From assembly GCA_024958655.1 (NCBI GenBank), contig JANWUR010000005.1, positions 131,798 to 195,797 of the forward strand: a DNA stretch of 64,000 nucleotides, in the 5' to 3' direction. This document shows, in pieces, positions 55,102-63,472 of this stretch (positions are counted from its first letter, which is position 1; each line of letters starts with the position of its first letter). Both the position numbers and the translations under genes were made by a program. The notes under the pieces are model-generated. The model saw only the letters and a program-made list of their open reading frames with translations, made no database searches and was not told where the DNA came from. This stretch comes from Cyanobium sp. FGCU6 (lineage in GTDB: Bacteria > Cyanobacteriota > Cyanobacteriia > PCC-6307 > Cyanobiaceae).

Positions 55102-57261
55102 GTGAGCGTCTTCTCCCGCCTGGCGCCCCGTCTGCAAGAGGCGATCGTCGCCCGACTGGGCTGGAGCAGCCTCCGCCCGGTCCAGGAGCAGGCCGGAGAA
55201 GCCCTCCTCTCCGGCGCCAATGCGGTGATCCTGGCCCCGACGGCCGGCGGCAAGACCGAGGCCTCGATGTTCCCGACCATCTCCCAGATGGTGGAGTCGG
55301 CCCCTGATGGAGTCGGCGCCCTCTACATCGCGCCGATCAAGGCCCTGCTCAACAACCAGGCCGAGCGCCTCGGCCTCTATACCGAAATGGTGGGCCTGCG
55401 CCGCTTCGTGTGGCATGGCGACACCGACGACTCCGCCCGCCGCAAGTTCCTCAAGGAGCCGGCCGAACTGCTGATGACCACCCCCGAATCTCTGGAGGTG
55501 ATGCTCGTCTCCCAGCGGGTGGATGAAGCCAAGCTGTTCGGCGACCTGCGGATCGTGGTGATCGACGAGGTACACGCCCTCGCCGGTTCGGACCGCGGTG
55601 CGCACCTGATGAGCGAGCTGGAGCGCATCGCCCGGCTCTCGCGCCATGACCTGCAGCGCGTCGGCCTCAGCGCCACGGTGGGCAATCCCGACGCGATCCT
55701 CCACTGGCTGAAGGGCTCCTCGAAGCGCCCAGTCCGGGTGGTGGATCCACCGAAACCCGCCAGCCGTCGTCAACTGCTGGTGGTGCACCGGCCGGAACTC
55801 CGCCTGCTTGCCCGTGATGCCGCCCGGATGGCCGAGGGCCAGAAAAGCCTGTTCTTTTGCCAATCCCGCGCCATCACCGAAAAGGTGGCCGAAACCATGC
55901 GGCGGGCCGGCACCACCGTGTTCGTGCACCACAGTGCCGTCTCCAAGGAAGAGCGCCTGCTCGCCGAGGAGACGTTCCACCGGGGGACGGCCGATGGCAG
56001 CGGTGCCTGCATCGTCTGCACCTCCACCCTGGAGCTCGGCATCGACGTGGGTGATCTCGATCGGGTGTTGCAGGCCGATGCTCCGGACACGGTGAGCTCC
56101 TTCCTGCAGCGCATGGGCCGCACCGGCCGGCGCGACGGACAAGCCGCCAACACCACCTTCTTCTGCGAATCCAGCGAGAGCGTGCTGCAGGCCACGGCGT
56201 TGATCGAGCTGGCGAAGCAGGGCTGGGTGGAGGCTGTACCCGTACAGGCCCGCTGCTGGCCGGTGCTCATCCACCAGCTGCTGACCATGGCACTGGCTGG
56301 CGGTGGCATCAGCCAAGACGAGGCCTGGGCCCACCTGTCCAAGGTGCCGGACTTCGCGGGGATCAGCCGGGCGGAGTTTGATCGCCTCATCCGCTGGCTG
56401 TTGGCCGATGGCGGGCTGCGGGAGGCATCCGGTCAGCTGGTGATCGGCCCCAAAGCCGAGAAGCGCTTTGGCCGCAAGAACTTCATGGAGCTGTTCGCGG
56501 TCTTCACCAGCCCCGTCAGCTACACGGTGGTCACGGCCGCGGGCCAACCCCTCGGTTCATTGCAGCAGGAGTTTGTCGATCGCCTGGTCGACGGGGTGAG
56601 CAGTTTCCTGCTCGGCGGCCGGGGCTGGGTGGTGCAGCGCATCCAGCACGACGACCGCAGGGTGTTCGTGGATCCCGCCCCTCGCGGCAAGCAACCCACC
56701 TGGGGTGGCTACATCCCCCAGTTCCTCGGCCTGGAGGTGTGCCAGAAGATGCGCGACATCCTGCTCTCCTCCACAGCCTTCCCCTACCTCGATGAACAGG
56801 CAGCTGCTGTCCTTGAGGAAAAGCGAGAGGTGATCCAGCCGCTCTTCCAGTCCGGCCGTACCGGCATCGAGGTGAGAGATGGCGAACTCCGCTGGTGGAC
56901 CTTCGCGGGAGGAAAGATCAACGCCACACTCCGCTACGGCCTGGAGGCTGTCGGCGGCGACTGGAAGATCACCACGGACAACATCCTCATCAAGGCCAAG
57001 GGCGAGGGCATCACGCCAGAGCGCTTCCACGACGCCATCGAACGCCTGGCCACTCCGGAGGTCTGGGACGACGCCAAGCTCTGGAAGGATGTCGCCGAGT
57101 CACTGCCCAACTACAGGCTCAGCAAGTTTCAAGACCTCATGCCGGACTGGGTGGAGCAGGAGGTGGTGGCGGACTATCTGCTCGACGTTTGGGGGGCAAG
57201 TCATTGGTGCAAGGCACAATGCCCCACTGGTACGCCCAGGGAGAGCCTCTCAACGCCATGA
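55102..57261 (+). CDS. brxHI: BREX Lhr-like helicase BrxHI
   Basis: The protein has 719 aa from a GTG start. Superfamily 2 motifs are complete: Q/I region VILAPTAGGKTEASMFP near residue 50, motif II VVIDEVHALAG near residue 155, motif III LSATVG, and motif VI QRMGRTGRRDG near residue 335. It resembles Lhr-type DEVH helicases but lacks the long C-terminal extension. BrxHI is the helicase of type 2 and type 6 BREX. Its stop overlaps the next ATG by 4 nt. Confidence 0.92.
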   Translation: MSVFSRLAPRLQEAIVARLGWSSLRPVQEQAGEALLSGANAVILAPTAGGKTEASMFPTISQMVESAPDGVGALYIAPIKALLNNQAERLGLYTEMVGLRRFVWHGDTDDSARRKFLKEPAELLMTTPESLEVMLVSQRVDEAKLFGDLRIVVIDEVHALAGSDRGAHLMSELERIARLSRHDLQRVGLSATVGNPDAILHWLKGSSKRPVRVVDPPKPASRRQLLVVHRPELRLLARDAARMAEGQKSLFFCQSRAITEKVAETMRRAGTTVFVHHSAVSKEERLLAEETFHRGTADGSGACIVCTSTLELGIDVGDLDRVLQADAPDTVSSFLQRMGRTGRRDGQAANTTFFCESSESVLQATALIELAKQGWVEAVPVQARCWPVLIHQLLTMALAGGGISQDEAWAHLSKVPDFAGISRAEFDRLIRWLLADGGLREASGQLVIGPKAEKRFGRKNFMELFAVFTSPVSYTVVTAAGQPLGSLQQEFVDRLVDGVSSFLLGGRGWVVQRIQHDDRRVFVDPAPRGKQPTWGGYIPQFLGLEVCQKMRDILLSSTAFPYLDEQAAAVLEEKREVIQPLFQSGRTGIEVRDGELRWWTFAGGKINATLRYGLEAVGGDWKITTDNILIKAKGEGITPERFHDAIERLATPEVWDDAKLWKDVAESLPNYRLSKFQDLMPDWVEQEVVADYLLDVWGASHWCKAQCPTGTPRESLSTP

Positions 57262-58196
57262 GCAGCCTGCCGTTCCCCAAGTTTCATGAGCTGATGCGGC
57301 CAATGCTGGAGGCATGTGCCGATGGTCAGCCGTATCCGATTGGGGACATCATTGAAAAGATGATGGCAAGTTCTGGGCTGAGTGAAGAGCAGCTGGCCGA
57401 AACCATCCCCAGTGGCCAATGCCGCTACCGCAATCGCAGCCTGTGGGCCGCAACCTATCTGCGTAAGTGCCAGGCACTCACAACACCGCGTCGGGGATGG
57501 GTTCAGTTGGGAGAACGCGGCAAGGAGCTGCTCGCGGAAGATACCCCCATCACAATGCAGCGACTTCGTCAGATTCCTGGATGGGATGAGGCGTGGGGAA
57601 CCCGGCGCTCTGATCAAGAAAACACAGAGGTTTTGATCCCCCCAACAGAAGTCGAGGATGAGGAGGAAACACCGGAGGAACGCATCTCTGCCGGTATCGA
57701 GCAGCTCGAAGCAGATGTCCGAGGCGACCTGCTGCAACGCGTTAAGTCCATCAGCCCTTCCGCCTTTGAAGCTTTGGTACTGCAGCTCCTTGGCGCTCTT
57801 GGCTATGGGGTTGGTCCTGAATCACGGCGGGGCGTCACGCTTGGACCTGACGGGGGGCTTGATGGACGGATCCACGAGGATCGCCTGGGATTGGCCAGCA
57901 TCTACATCCAGGCGAAGCGATACCAGGAACAAACGATCGGTCGACCAGTCATCCAAGCTTTCTATGGCGCCATGGGTGGCGTAGGGGCTAACAAGGGAGT
58001 TTTCATCACCACTTCTGGCTTCAGCCGTGAAGCAAGAGATTACGCCGATGGTCTCATCGACAAGAGAATTGTCCTGATTGATGGCAGTCGGCTGACCCGG
58101 CTCATGCTTGATGCCGGAGTTGGTGTTTCCGTCAAGCAGATCTATAAAGTACATCGTCTTGACGAAGACTTCTTTGCTGAGTTCGAGGGTATTTGA
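57258..58196 (+). CDS. mrr: Mrr-type restriction endonuclease
   Basis: The protein has 312 aa from the ATG at 57258, overlapping the brxHI stop by 4 nt (ATGA). The N-terminal half is a winged-helix-like Mrr_N domain (FHELMRPMLEACADGQPYP). The C-terminal half is the PD-(D/E)XK catalytic domain: FEALVLQLLGALGYG, GPDGGLDGRIHED with the catalytic aspartate, and IYIQAKRYQEQ with the QxK motif. Mrr enzymes are type IV nucleases cutting methylated or otherwise modified DNA. It is slightly AT-richer than brxHI, which suggests a later addition to the BREX operon. Confidence 0.9.
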   Translation: MSSLPFPKFHELMRPMLEACADGQPYPIGDIIEKMMASSGLSEEQLAETIPSGQCRYRNRSLWAATYLRKCQALTTPRRGWVQLGERGKELLAEDTPITMQRLRQIPGWDEAWGTRRSDQENTEVLIPPTEVEDEEETPEERISAGIEQLEADVRGDLLQRVKSISPSAFEALVLQLLGALGYGVGPESRRGVTLGPDGGLDGRIHEDRLGLASIYIQAKRYQEQTIGRPVIQAFYGAMGGVGANKGVFITTSGFSREARDYADGLIDKRIVLIDGSRLTRLMLDAGVGVSVKQIYKVHRLDEDFFAEFEGI

Positions 58197-58284
58197 GAAG
58201 GATGGTACCCTACTATTCGCGTCCTGTCTGGGCATTCATCGTGAGATCGCTGAGTCATCAATAGTCGCCTTGGATTAGCGCTGA

Positions 58285-59235
58285 CTATTCGTCACTGTCC
58301 ATGAGAGCCTCTGCCTCTCCCAGCAGCTCCTCCCCCACCTTCGCCAGCCGCAGCCGCAGGGTGCGGATCAGATGGCGGGCCTCGCGGCTGCTGCGCACCC
58401 GCCCCTCCGGCACCAGCAGCCAGAGCTGCTCCAACAGGGGCGCCTGCTCGGGATGGAGCATCAGGCCCTGGGTCTCGATCCAGCCCGGCTCCAGCATCCC
58501 TGGGCAGAGCGGCAGGGCCAGCTGCCGGTCACGCATGCGCTTGAGCCAGGCCGGCAGGTCGTGGCAGCTCAGCGGCTGCTCCTCCAGCTGGAAGCCATGC
58601 CAGGCCAGGGCCTCATGCAGCAGTGGCATGGCCGGGCGGCGCGGCAACAGCACCTTGCGGGGCAGGAGGTCTTCCGCCGAACTGGTTGTGGGGATGAACA
58701 GCTGCAGCGGCAGCGCCCCCAGCGGCACCGTCATCACCCCTGTCCAGGTAGGCGGCCGGGGTGCTGACACCCTTCGGTGATGGCACCAGGACGAGACGAT
58801 TGCCCCGTCGATCAGCGCCTGGCTGAGCAGCTGAGCCCATTCGCCGGAGTGCCGGAACTTCGGGGGCACCGATTGCACGCTCAGCATCCCGGCCAGCAGC
58901 GGCTGATGCAGGGGATCGGTGGCGATGCGCAGCTGCCCATCCATCATCCGGTGGGCCCGGTAGGAGAGGCGCAGCAGCTGCAGGCTCTCGTTGGTGCCGT
59001 AGCGCAGCACGCTCGCTCCAGGCCGTGGCTGCAGCCGGAACTGCTCTCCCATCAGCGCGGCGCTGCGGCAGACGGTGCTCTGGTGCATCGGCAAGGCCTG
59101 GGCGGCCTTGGATTGCGAGCCGGTCAGCTCCAGCAGGTCGAGTACATGCAGGTGCTCCAGGGGCTCCGGCGGGGAATAGGCAGGAAGCTGGCGTCTTGAC
59201 GCCAGGCAGGCTTGAACGATGGTGGAACAGGCCAC
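58285..59235 (-). CDS. LysR-like transcriptional regulator
   Basis: The protein has 316 aa. The N-terminal helix-turn-helix LLELTGSQSKAAQALPMHQS is LysR-like with the usual SQSAAS motif altered. The remaining sequence resembles the divergent LysR-type regulators of marine and freshwater Synechococcus, with a poorly conserved substrate-binding fold. The gene is convergent with the BREX operon end, with 89 nt between, so it may not control BREX. Target unknown. Confidence 0.65.
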   Translation of the reverse strand: MACSTIVQACLASRRQLPAYSPPEPLEHLHVLDLLELTGSQSKAAQALPMHQSTVCRSAALMGEQFRLQPRPGASVLRYGTNESLQLLRLSYRAHRMMDGQLRIATDPLHQPLLAGMLSVQSVPPKFRHSGEWAQLLSQALIDGAIVSSWCHHRRVSAPRPPTWTGVMTVPLGALPLQLFIPTTSSAEDLLPRKVLLPRRPAMPLLHEALAWHGFQLEEQPLSCHDLPAWLKRMRDRQLALPLCPGMLEPGWIETQGLMLHPEQAPLLEQLWLLVPEGRVRSSREARHLIRTLRLRLAKVGEELLGEAEALMDSDE

Positions 59236-59472
59236 AGGTCGCTGTTGATCTGCATCCCTCCAGCGTCATCTCGCTACAGGCCAAGTGGCTCAGTCCACGT
59301 GCGAAGAACAAGACCACTCTCTGCTCCAGGCGCATTCCGATGCAGTTTCTGCATCACTTCTCGGATTTCGTGACGAATCCGGCTGGAACCATGCCAATCC
59401 CGCATCCCTCACTCAGAAAGCGGCTGCATCGGGCCATGCCCCCGTTATGCCGGGGGGAATCCACCAACAGCC

Positions 59473-60468
59473 ATGGCCCTGCAACCTCAGCCACTGCCGT
59501 TGCCGGCGCTGCTGCCCGCCGGCGCCTGCGGCTTTGCCGTGCTCGATCTGGAGACCACCGGCACCGGCCAGCTCTGCCGCATCGTGGAGATCGCCCTGCT
59601 GCTGCTCTCGCCTGAGGGGCAGATCGAGCGGGAGTGGAGCACCGTGATCAACCCTGGTATGCCGATTCCCAATGCCGCGGTGCACGGCATCGAGGAGAGC
59701 CTGGCTGCCCAGGCACCGATCTTCTCGGCGGTGGCGCCAACCCTGGCGGCGCTGCTCGAGGGCCGGGTGCTGGTGGCCCACAACCTTGATCGCTTCGATG
59801 GGCCGATCCTGCGGCATCACTTCTGGGAGGCGAGCGAGAACCTGCCGGGGCTGGTGCTGGATCTGGGCGATGGCATCGACACCATGCCCAACCCCTTCCT
59901 GAGCCTCGGCAAGCTCTGCGCCGCCCATGGCGTCACCCTCACCGGCGATGACGCCCACACCGCCCTCGGCGACACCCGCGCCCTGGCTGCGTTGCTACGG
60001 CACGGCCTGCCCCACCTGCATCCATCGCGGGCAACGGTGAGGGTGGCGGGGATCAGCCGCACCGAGCTCTCGCCCCCGGCTCTGATGCCTCGCACCACGA
60101 CCAGCCGACAGGGGCTGCAGCAGAGCCACGACTGGATCGACGCCACGGTGCTCATTCCTGCGGCCGGCGGAAGCATCGCCCTGCATGGCGAGGATGCCCA
60201 CGGCTGGGACTTCAAGGTGCAGAAGGCCCTGGAGCACGCCACCAGCCTTGGCCTTGTTCCCATCGCCTTCCAGCCGGAGGCGCCGGCCGATGTGTTGGTG
60301 GTCTCCAGCCTGTTCATTGACAGCCCGCTGATGCGGCGCCTCCGCGAGGCCGGCCAGCCGGTGGTGGTCAGCAAGGTGTTTCAGGAGGCGCGAGCCGGAG
60401 CCGCGGTTGCGGCCAAGCGCTGGGGGGAGAAATCGATGTCGCCGGTCACTGACGGGGACAAGCCGTGA
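59473..60468 (+). CDS. DEDDh 3'-5' exonuclease (DnaQ-like)
   Basis: The protein has 331 aa. The exonuclease domain (residues about 15-180) shows Exo I AVLDLETTGTG with D-x-E, Exo II LVAHNLDRFDGPIL and Exo III DDAHTALGDTRALAALL, the His-x5-Asp form. A BRCT-like C-terminal region (VLVVSSLFIDSPLMRRL, VSKVFQEARAG) follows, as in some polymerase III epsilon-related proteins. It would proofread or degrade DNA ends. It stands alone on the plus strand. Confidence 0.82.
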   Translation: MALQPQPLPLPALLPAGACGFAVLDLETTGTGQLCRIVEIALLLLSPEGQIEREWSTVINPGMPIPNAAVHGIEESLAAQAPIFSAVAPTLAALLEGRVLVAHNLDRFDGPILRHHFWEASENLPGLVLDLGDGIDTMPNPFLSLGKLCAAHGVTLTGDDAHTALGDTRALAALLRHGLPHLHPSRATVRVAGISRTELSPPALMPRTTTSRQGLQQSHDWIDATVLIPAAGGSIALHGEDAHGWDFKVQKALEHATSLGLVPIAFQPEAPADVLVVSSLFIDSPLMRRLREAGQPVVVSKVFQEARAGAAVAAKRWGEKSMSPVTDGDKP

Positions 60469-60569
60469 CGCCAGATCGATGCGGGAAACGCATCGGCTCT
60501 GGATCTCACCCCTGGTGCAACCGCAGCGCCTCCTCGTACTCCGCCCCGATCCCCAGCCCTGAGTCCTCA

Positions 60570-61626
60570 TCAGGCATCAGCCGCTACCGCTTCGCGGGCC
60601 TGCGGCACCATGCCCACGTGGATCAGGCAGGCCAGCGCCAGGTCGCTCCAAGTCCCGGGCAGGCTCTTGAGGCTGCGGGAGGTGCCGGGCTCATTGATCT
60701 GCAGCCCGCCCTGGCCGACAGCCGCCACCTCGCTGAGCACCGCCATGAAGCGCTGCTGGTCCCATCCCCTCAAACAGCTGCAGAGCCTGGAGGCAGTAGC
60801 TCACCGCGTCCTGCCGCAGACCATCGGGCTGCTCAGCCCGCAGGTCGCGTCTGGCGATGCTGCTGCGCAGATCCTTGGCTTTGTCGGCCAGCTCGCCGTA
60901 GGGCTGGGCCTCGATCACCCGCAGCAGCAGCCGATCGGCCTCATCGCGGTGCTCGTCTGGATCCAGCTCCAGCAACGCCTGGGCCAGGTTGAAGGTGGCA
61001 ATCAGGTCGCCTGGTGCCGCCTTCAGCGCCTGGCGGAAGCGCTCCACCGCTGCCGCATAGGCCCCAGCGATCACCAGCAGGCTGCCAAGGCTGCGCAGGG
61101 CAAAGGCATTCTGCGGCTCCACCTCGATCGCTGCCTCCAGTGCCTGGCGGGCTTCTGCCTTGTCCCCCAGCCGCATCGCGGCCAGTGCCAGGGCCACCTG
61201 GGCATTGGCCTGGGCGTGCGCATCGGGCGCACTGGCCACTACCGCACGGCGCAGCAGCAGCCGCGCCTCCTCCAGTCGGCCCTCTTCGCTGGCGAGCACG
61301 CCCAGGTTGTAGAGGGCTTCCGGGTGCTCGGGCTGGAGCTGCAGCAGGGTTTCGAGCAGCGGGCGAGCCTCATCGAACCGGCGCTGCTGCAGGAGCGGGC
61401 CGATGGTGGCCATCGCCGGTGCTTCCGGCGGTGCCGGCTCCCAGGCCACCTCGATGCGGCCGGCGGCGAACACCACCGACAGTTGACCGCCCATCCCGGC
61501 ATAGGAGCGCTGGAAGTAGCCGGTCACCGCCCGGTGGAAGGCCTCGCTGCCAGGGGTGCGGCTGCCCTCCGGCAGCAGGGAGGCATCAAAGCTGGCCTCT
61601 TCGATCGAGAACGCCGTGCCTTCCAT
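60570..61626 (-). pseudogene. TPR protein with a one-base frameshift
   Basis: The first frame (start 61626) encodes 290 sensible residues with about four tetratricopeptide repeats (RFDEARPLLETLLQLQPEHP; EALYNLGVLASEEGRLEEA; LGDKAEARQALEAAIEVEP). It then breaks up after LQALQLFEGM. The correct continuation is in another frame (DQQRFMAVLSEVAAVGQGG to the stop at 60570). Deleting one C of the CCC at 60761-60763 restores a single protein of about 351 aa. This could be a recent mutation, a phase switch or a sequencing error. The start overlaps the upstream gene's stop by 4 nt. Confidence 0.7.
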
Positions 61627-62390
61627 CAGGGCGTCTTCCAGACGTACCAGCGGGAGAGGCCCAGCTTCTCGGCCCAGGCATCGACGATCTCCCGGACTGG
61701 ATCGGCCGTGGTGGGCTCGGCGCGGGTGATGGCGATCAGCTCCTTGGCCAGGGCCTCAAACCCTGCTGCCTGATACGGGATCGCCAGGGTTGGGATGCCC
61801 AGCAGCTCTGCGGCATGGAAAGCACAGGCTGCACTGATGGCCCGGGTGGCCTGCAACACGGCGGTGGGTGTCAGCCTTTCAACCTCGGCCTCAAGGCAGA
61901 ACAGGTTGTCGTGCACATGGCTCTGCAGCAGCGCCGCCTGGAAACCCCGCAGCTCGGGCGCCTGCTCAACCAGCCAGCGATCCGCCCAGAACCCCGGTCC
62001 TGTCGAGCGCAAGCGCAACAGCAACTCGTCGTAGTACTGGAGCCCGGCGCCGCGCGCCTGAGCCAGGCTGATCTGGCCCTTGAACATCCTCTCCACCGAC
62101 GAGACCACCTTCTCCCTGGCCTGGCGTGTCTCGCGGAGGATCACCCGCTGCTCGGCCGGCACCTGCACGATGCGCAGCAGCAGGGCGGCCTCAAAGGCCA
62201 CGTGGTAGCTGCTGGCCTCATCGGCATCGCGATAGGCGATCACGTGCGCCTGGTACTCCGGCGTCGCCGGCCGCAGGGTGGCCAGGGTGCTCAGGTCGCT
62301 CTGCTGGGCCACCGCCACCGGCAGGCCGCTGGTCTCCTCCACCTGCTTGAGCAGGCGGTTCACGGCCGGCAGGAGCGCATGGGCAGGCAT
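61626..62390 (-). CDS. Unknown helical protein, partner of the TPR gene
   Basis: The protein has 254 aa from the ATG at 62390. The sequence is strongly helical (LLPAVNRLLKQVEETSG, ASSYHVAFEAALLLRIV, LAQARGAGLQYYDELLLRLR). I recognise no domain. The stop overlaps the TPR gene start by 4 nt, indicating a two-gene unit. The upstream 298 bp (62391-62687) has no clear gene and should hold the promoter. Confidence 0.55.
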   Translation of the reverse strand: MPAHALLPAVNRLLKQVEETSGLPVAVAQQSDLSTLATLRPATPEYQAHVIAYRDADEASSYHVAFEAALLLRIVQVPAEQRVILRETRQAREKVVSSVERMFKGQISLAQARGAGLQYYDELLLRLRSTGPGFWADRWLVEQAPELRGFQAALLQSHVHDNLFCLEAEVERLTPTAVLQATRAISAACAFHAAELLGIPTLAIPYQAAGFEALAKELIAITRAEPTTADPVREIVDAWAEKLGLSRWYVWKTP

Positions 62391-62687
62391 GGCCGGGCCG
62401 AGGGGCAAGCAGGGCCCCCACGGTATCGGCGCCAGCGGGGCAGGCCCCAGGCCACTCGGCTGAAACCGTCCGCCGCCAGCGACGGGCCTGCCGAGTCGGT
62501 TTGCCGCCCCACCGGGTTCGGTTCTCGCACCGCTCGGAGCGGCCAGGAGTTGCTGACTGGCCACCAGAGGGGTGCAAAACCCCTGCGGCCACAGGCCCAA
62601 AGCACAAGCGTCAGGGCATAAGCATTTGTACTCATTTTCCTCTGTGGTTGCTGTTGCATGGGGGCGTGCCTTTCCCGGCCAACGACC

Positions 62688-62873
62688 ATGCACCTCCATC
62701 CCGGCGTGCTGGTGAGCTACTGCGCCAGCCCCGACGCCACCTATCAGGTGGTCAACGTGGACGACCTCAGCGACTGCGTCTGGCTGCGCCGCTTTCCCCT
62801 GCGCCAGCAGCGCCTGCCCACCTTTGGTGTTCCGCTGCACCAGGTGCGCCCCATCGCCAGCGCAGTGAGCTGA
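62688..62873 (+). CDS. Small conserved-looking protein
   Basis: A 61-aa ORF from the ATG at 62688: MHLHPGVLVSYCASPDATYQ, then LRRFPLRQQRLPTFGVPL. The pattern resembles small cyanobacterial proteins with an SH3-like beta fold. Its stop and the next ATG share bases (TGATG), so the two are coupled. Function unknown. Confidence 0.5.
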   Translation: MHLHPGVLVSYCASPDATYQVVNVDDLSDCVWLRRFPLRQQRLPTFGVPLHQVRPIASAVS

Positions 62874-63004
62874 TGATTCCCCCCTCCTTTCTGGCCCTCT
62901 ACGTTCTGCTGCGCTCCGTTCGCCGCATCGGCTCGATGGCCCTGCGGCTGGGCATGGCAGGCCTGGGGCTTGACCTGCTGCTGCACGGGGCTGGACTGGC
63001 CTGA
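62873..63004 (+). CDS. Small membrane peptide
   Basis: A 43-aa ORF coupled to the preceding gene. It has two hydrophobic stretches (FLALYVLLRSV and MAGLGLDLLLHGAGLA) separated by an Arg-rich turn. It could be a small membrane peptide or simply a chance frame. Confidence 0.35.
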   Translation: MIPPSFLALYVLLRSVRRIGSMALRLGMAGLGLDLLLHGAGLA

Positions 63005-63063
63005 TCTAAGTGGGGGGCTGCGCGGATTGAGCCTCCAGGGGCTGGGGGCGGGAGTCTTTGTTC

Positions 63064-63441
63064 TCAGCCGAACCCCTTCGCTGGTCCGCGGCTGCCAGGC
63101 GGCAGCAGCGGGATCTCGATCACGGCCCCCTGCTCCACCGGGTAGCCCTCCAGCGCCAGGTGCATGTCACTGCTCACCAGCGTCAGCGGTGGATCGAGAT
63201 CCATCGCTTCCATGAACACCATCACCAGGTCCTTTCCCGGCCCAATGGCATCGGCATGGCGCTTGACGTCCTGCCTGAACCGCAGAGCCGTGTACTTCTT
63301 GAGGTCGGGCCGGGCCGAGAGCACGTTGGTGCGCAGAAAGCGGCGGTTGCCGTACTCCGTCTCGTTCACGAACAGCACATAGGGCTCATCCCCATCCGGC
63401 CCGGGTAGATCGTCCTGGGTGGTGATGTGGAATCCGGGCAC
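63064..63441 (-). CDS. Hypothetical protein downstream of the WD40 gene
   Basis: There is no ATG in the credible part; I chose the GTG at 63441 (125 aa). The longer frame up to 63669 is antisense-like to, and in another frame from, the WD40 gene. The sequence PYVLFVNETEYGNRRFLRTN and LALEGYPVEQGAVIEIPLLP is globular. It may be a separate small gene, or an effector domain separated from the WD40 protein by a frameshift near 63450-63475. Function unknown. Confidence 0.4.
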   Translation of the reverse strand: MPGFHITTQDDLPGPDGDEPYVLFVNETEYGNRRFLRTNVLSARPDLKKYTALRFRQDVKRHADAIGPGKDLVMVFMEAMDLDPPLTLVSSDMHLALEGYPVEQGAVIEIPLLPPGSRGPAKGFG

Positions 63442-63472
63442 GGCGGAGGCTCTTCTCCAGGGTGTTACTGAC

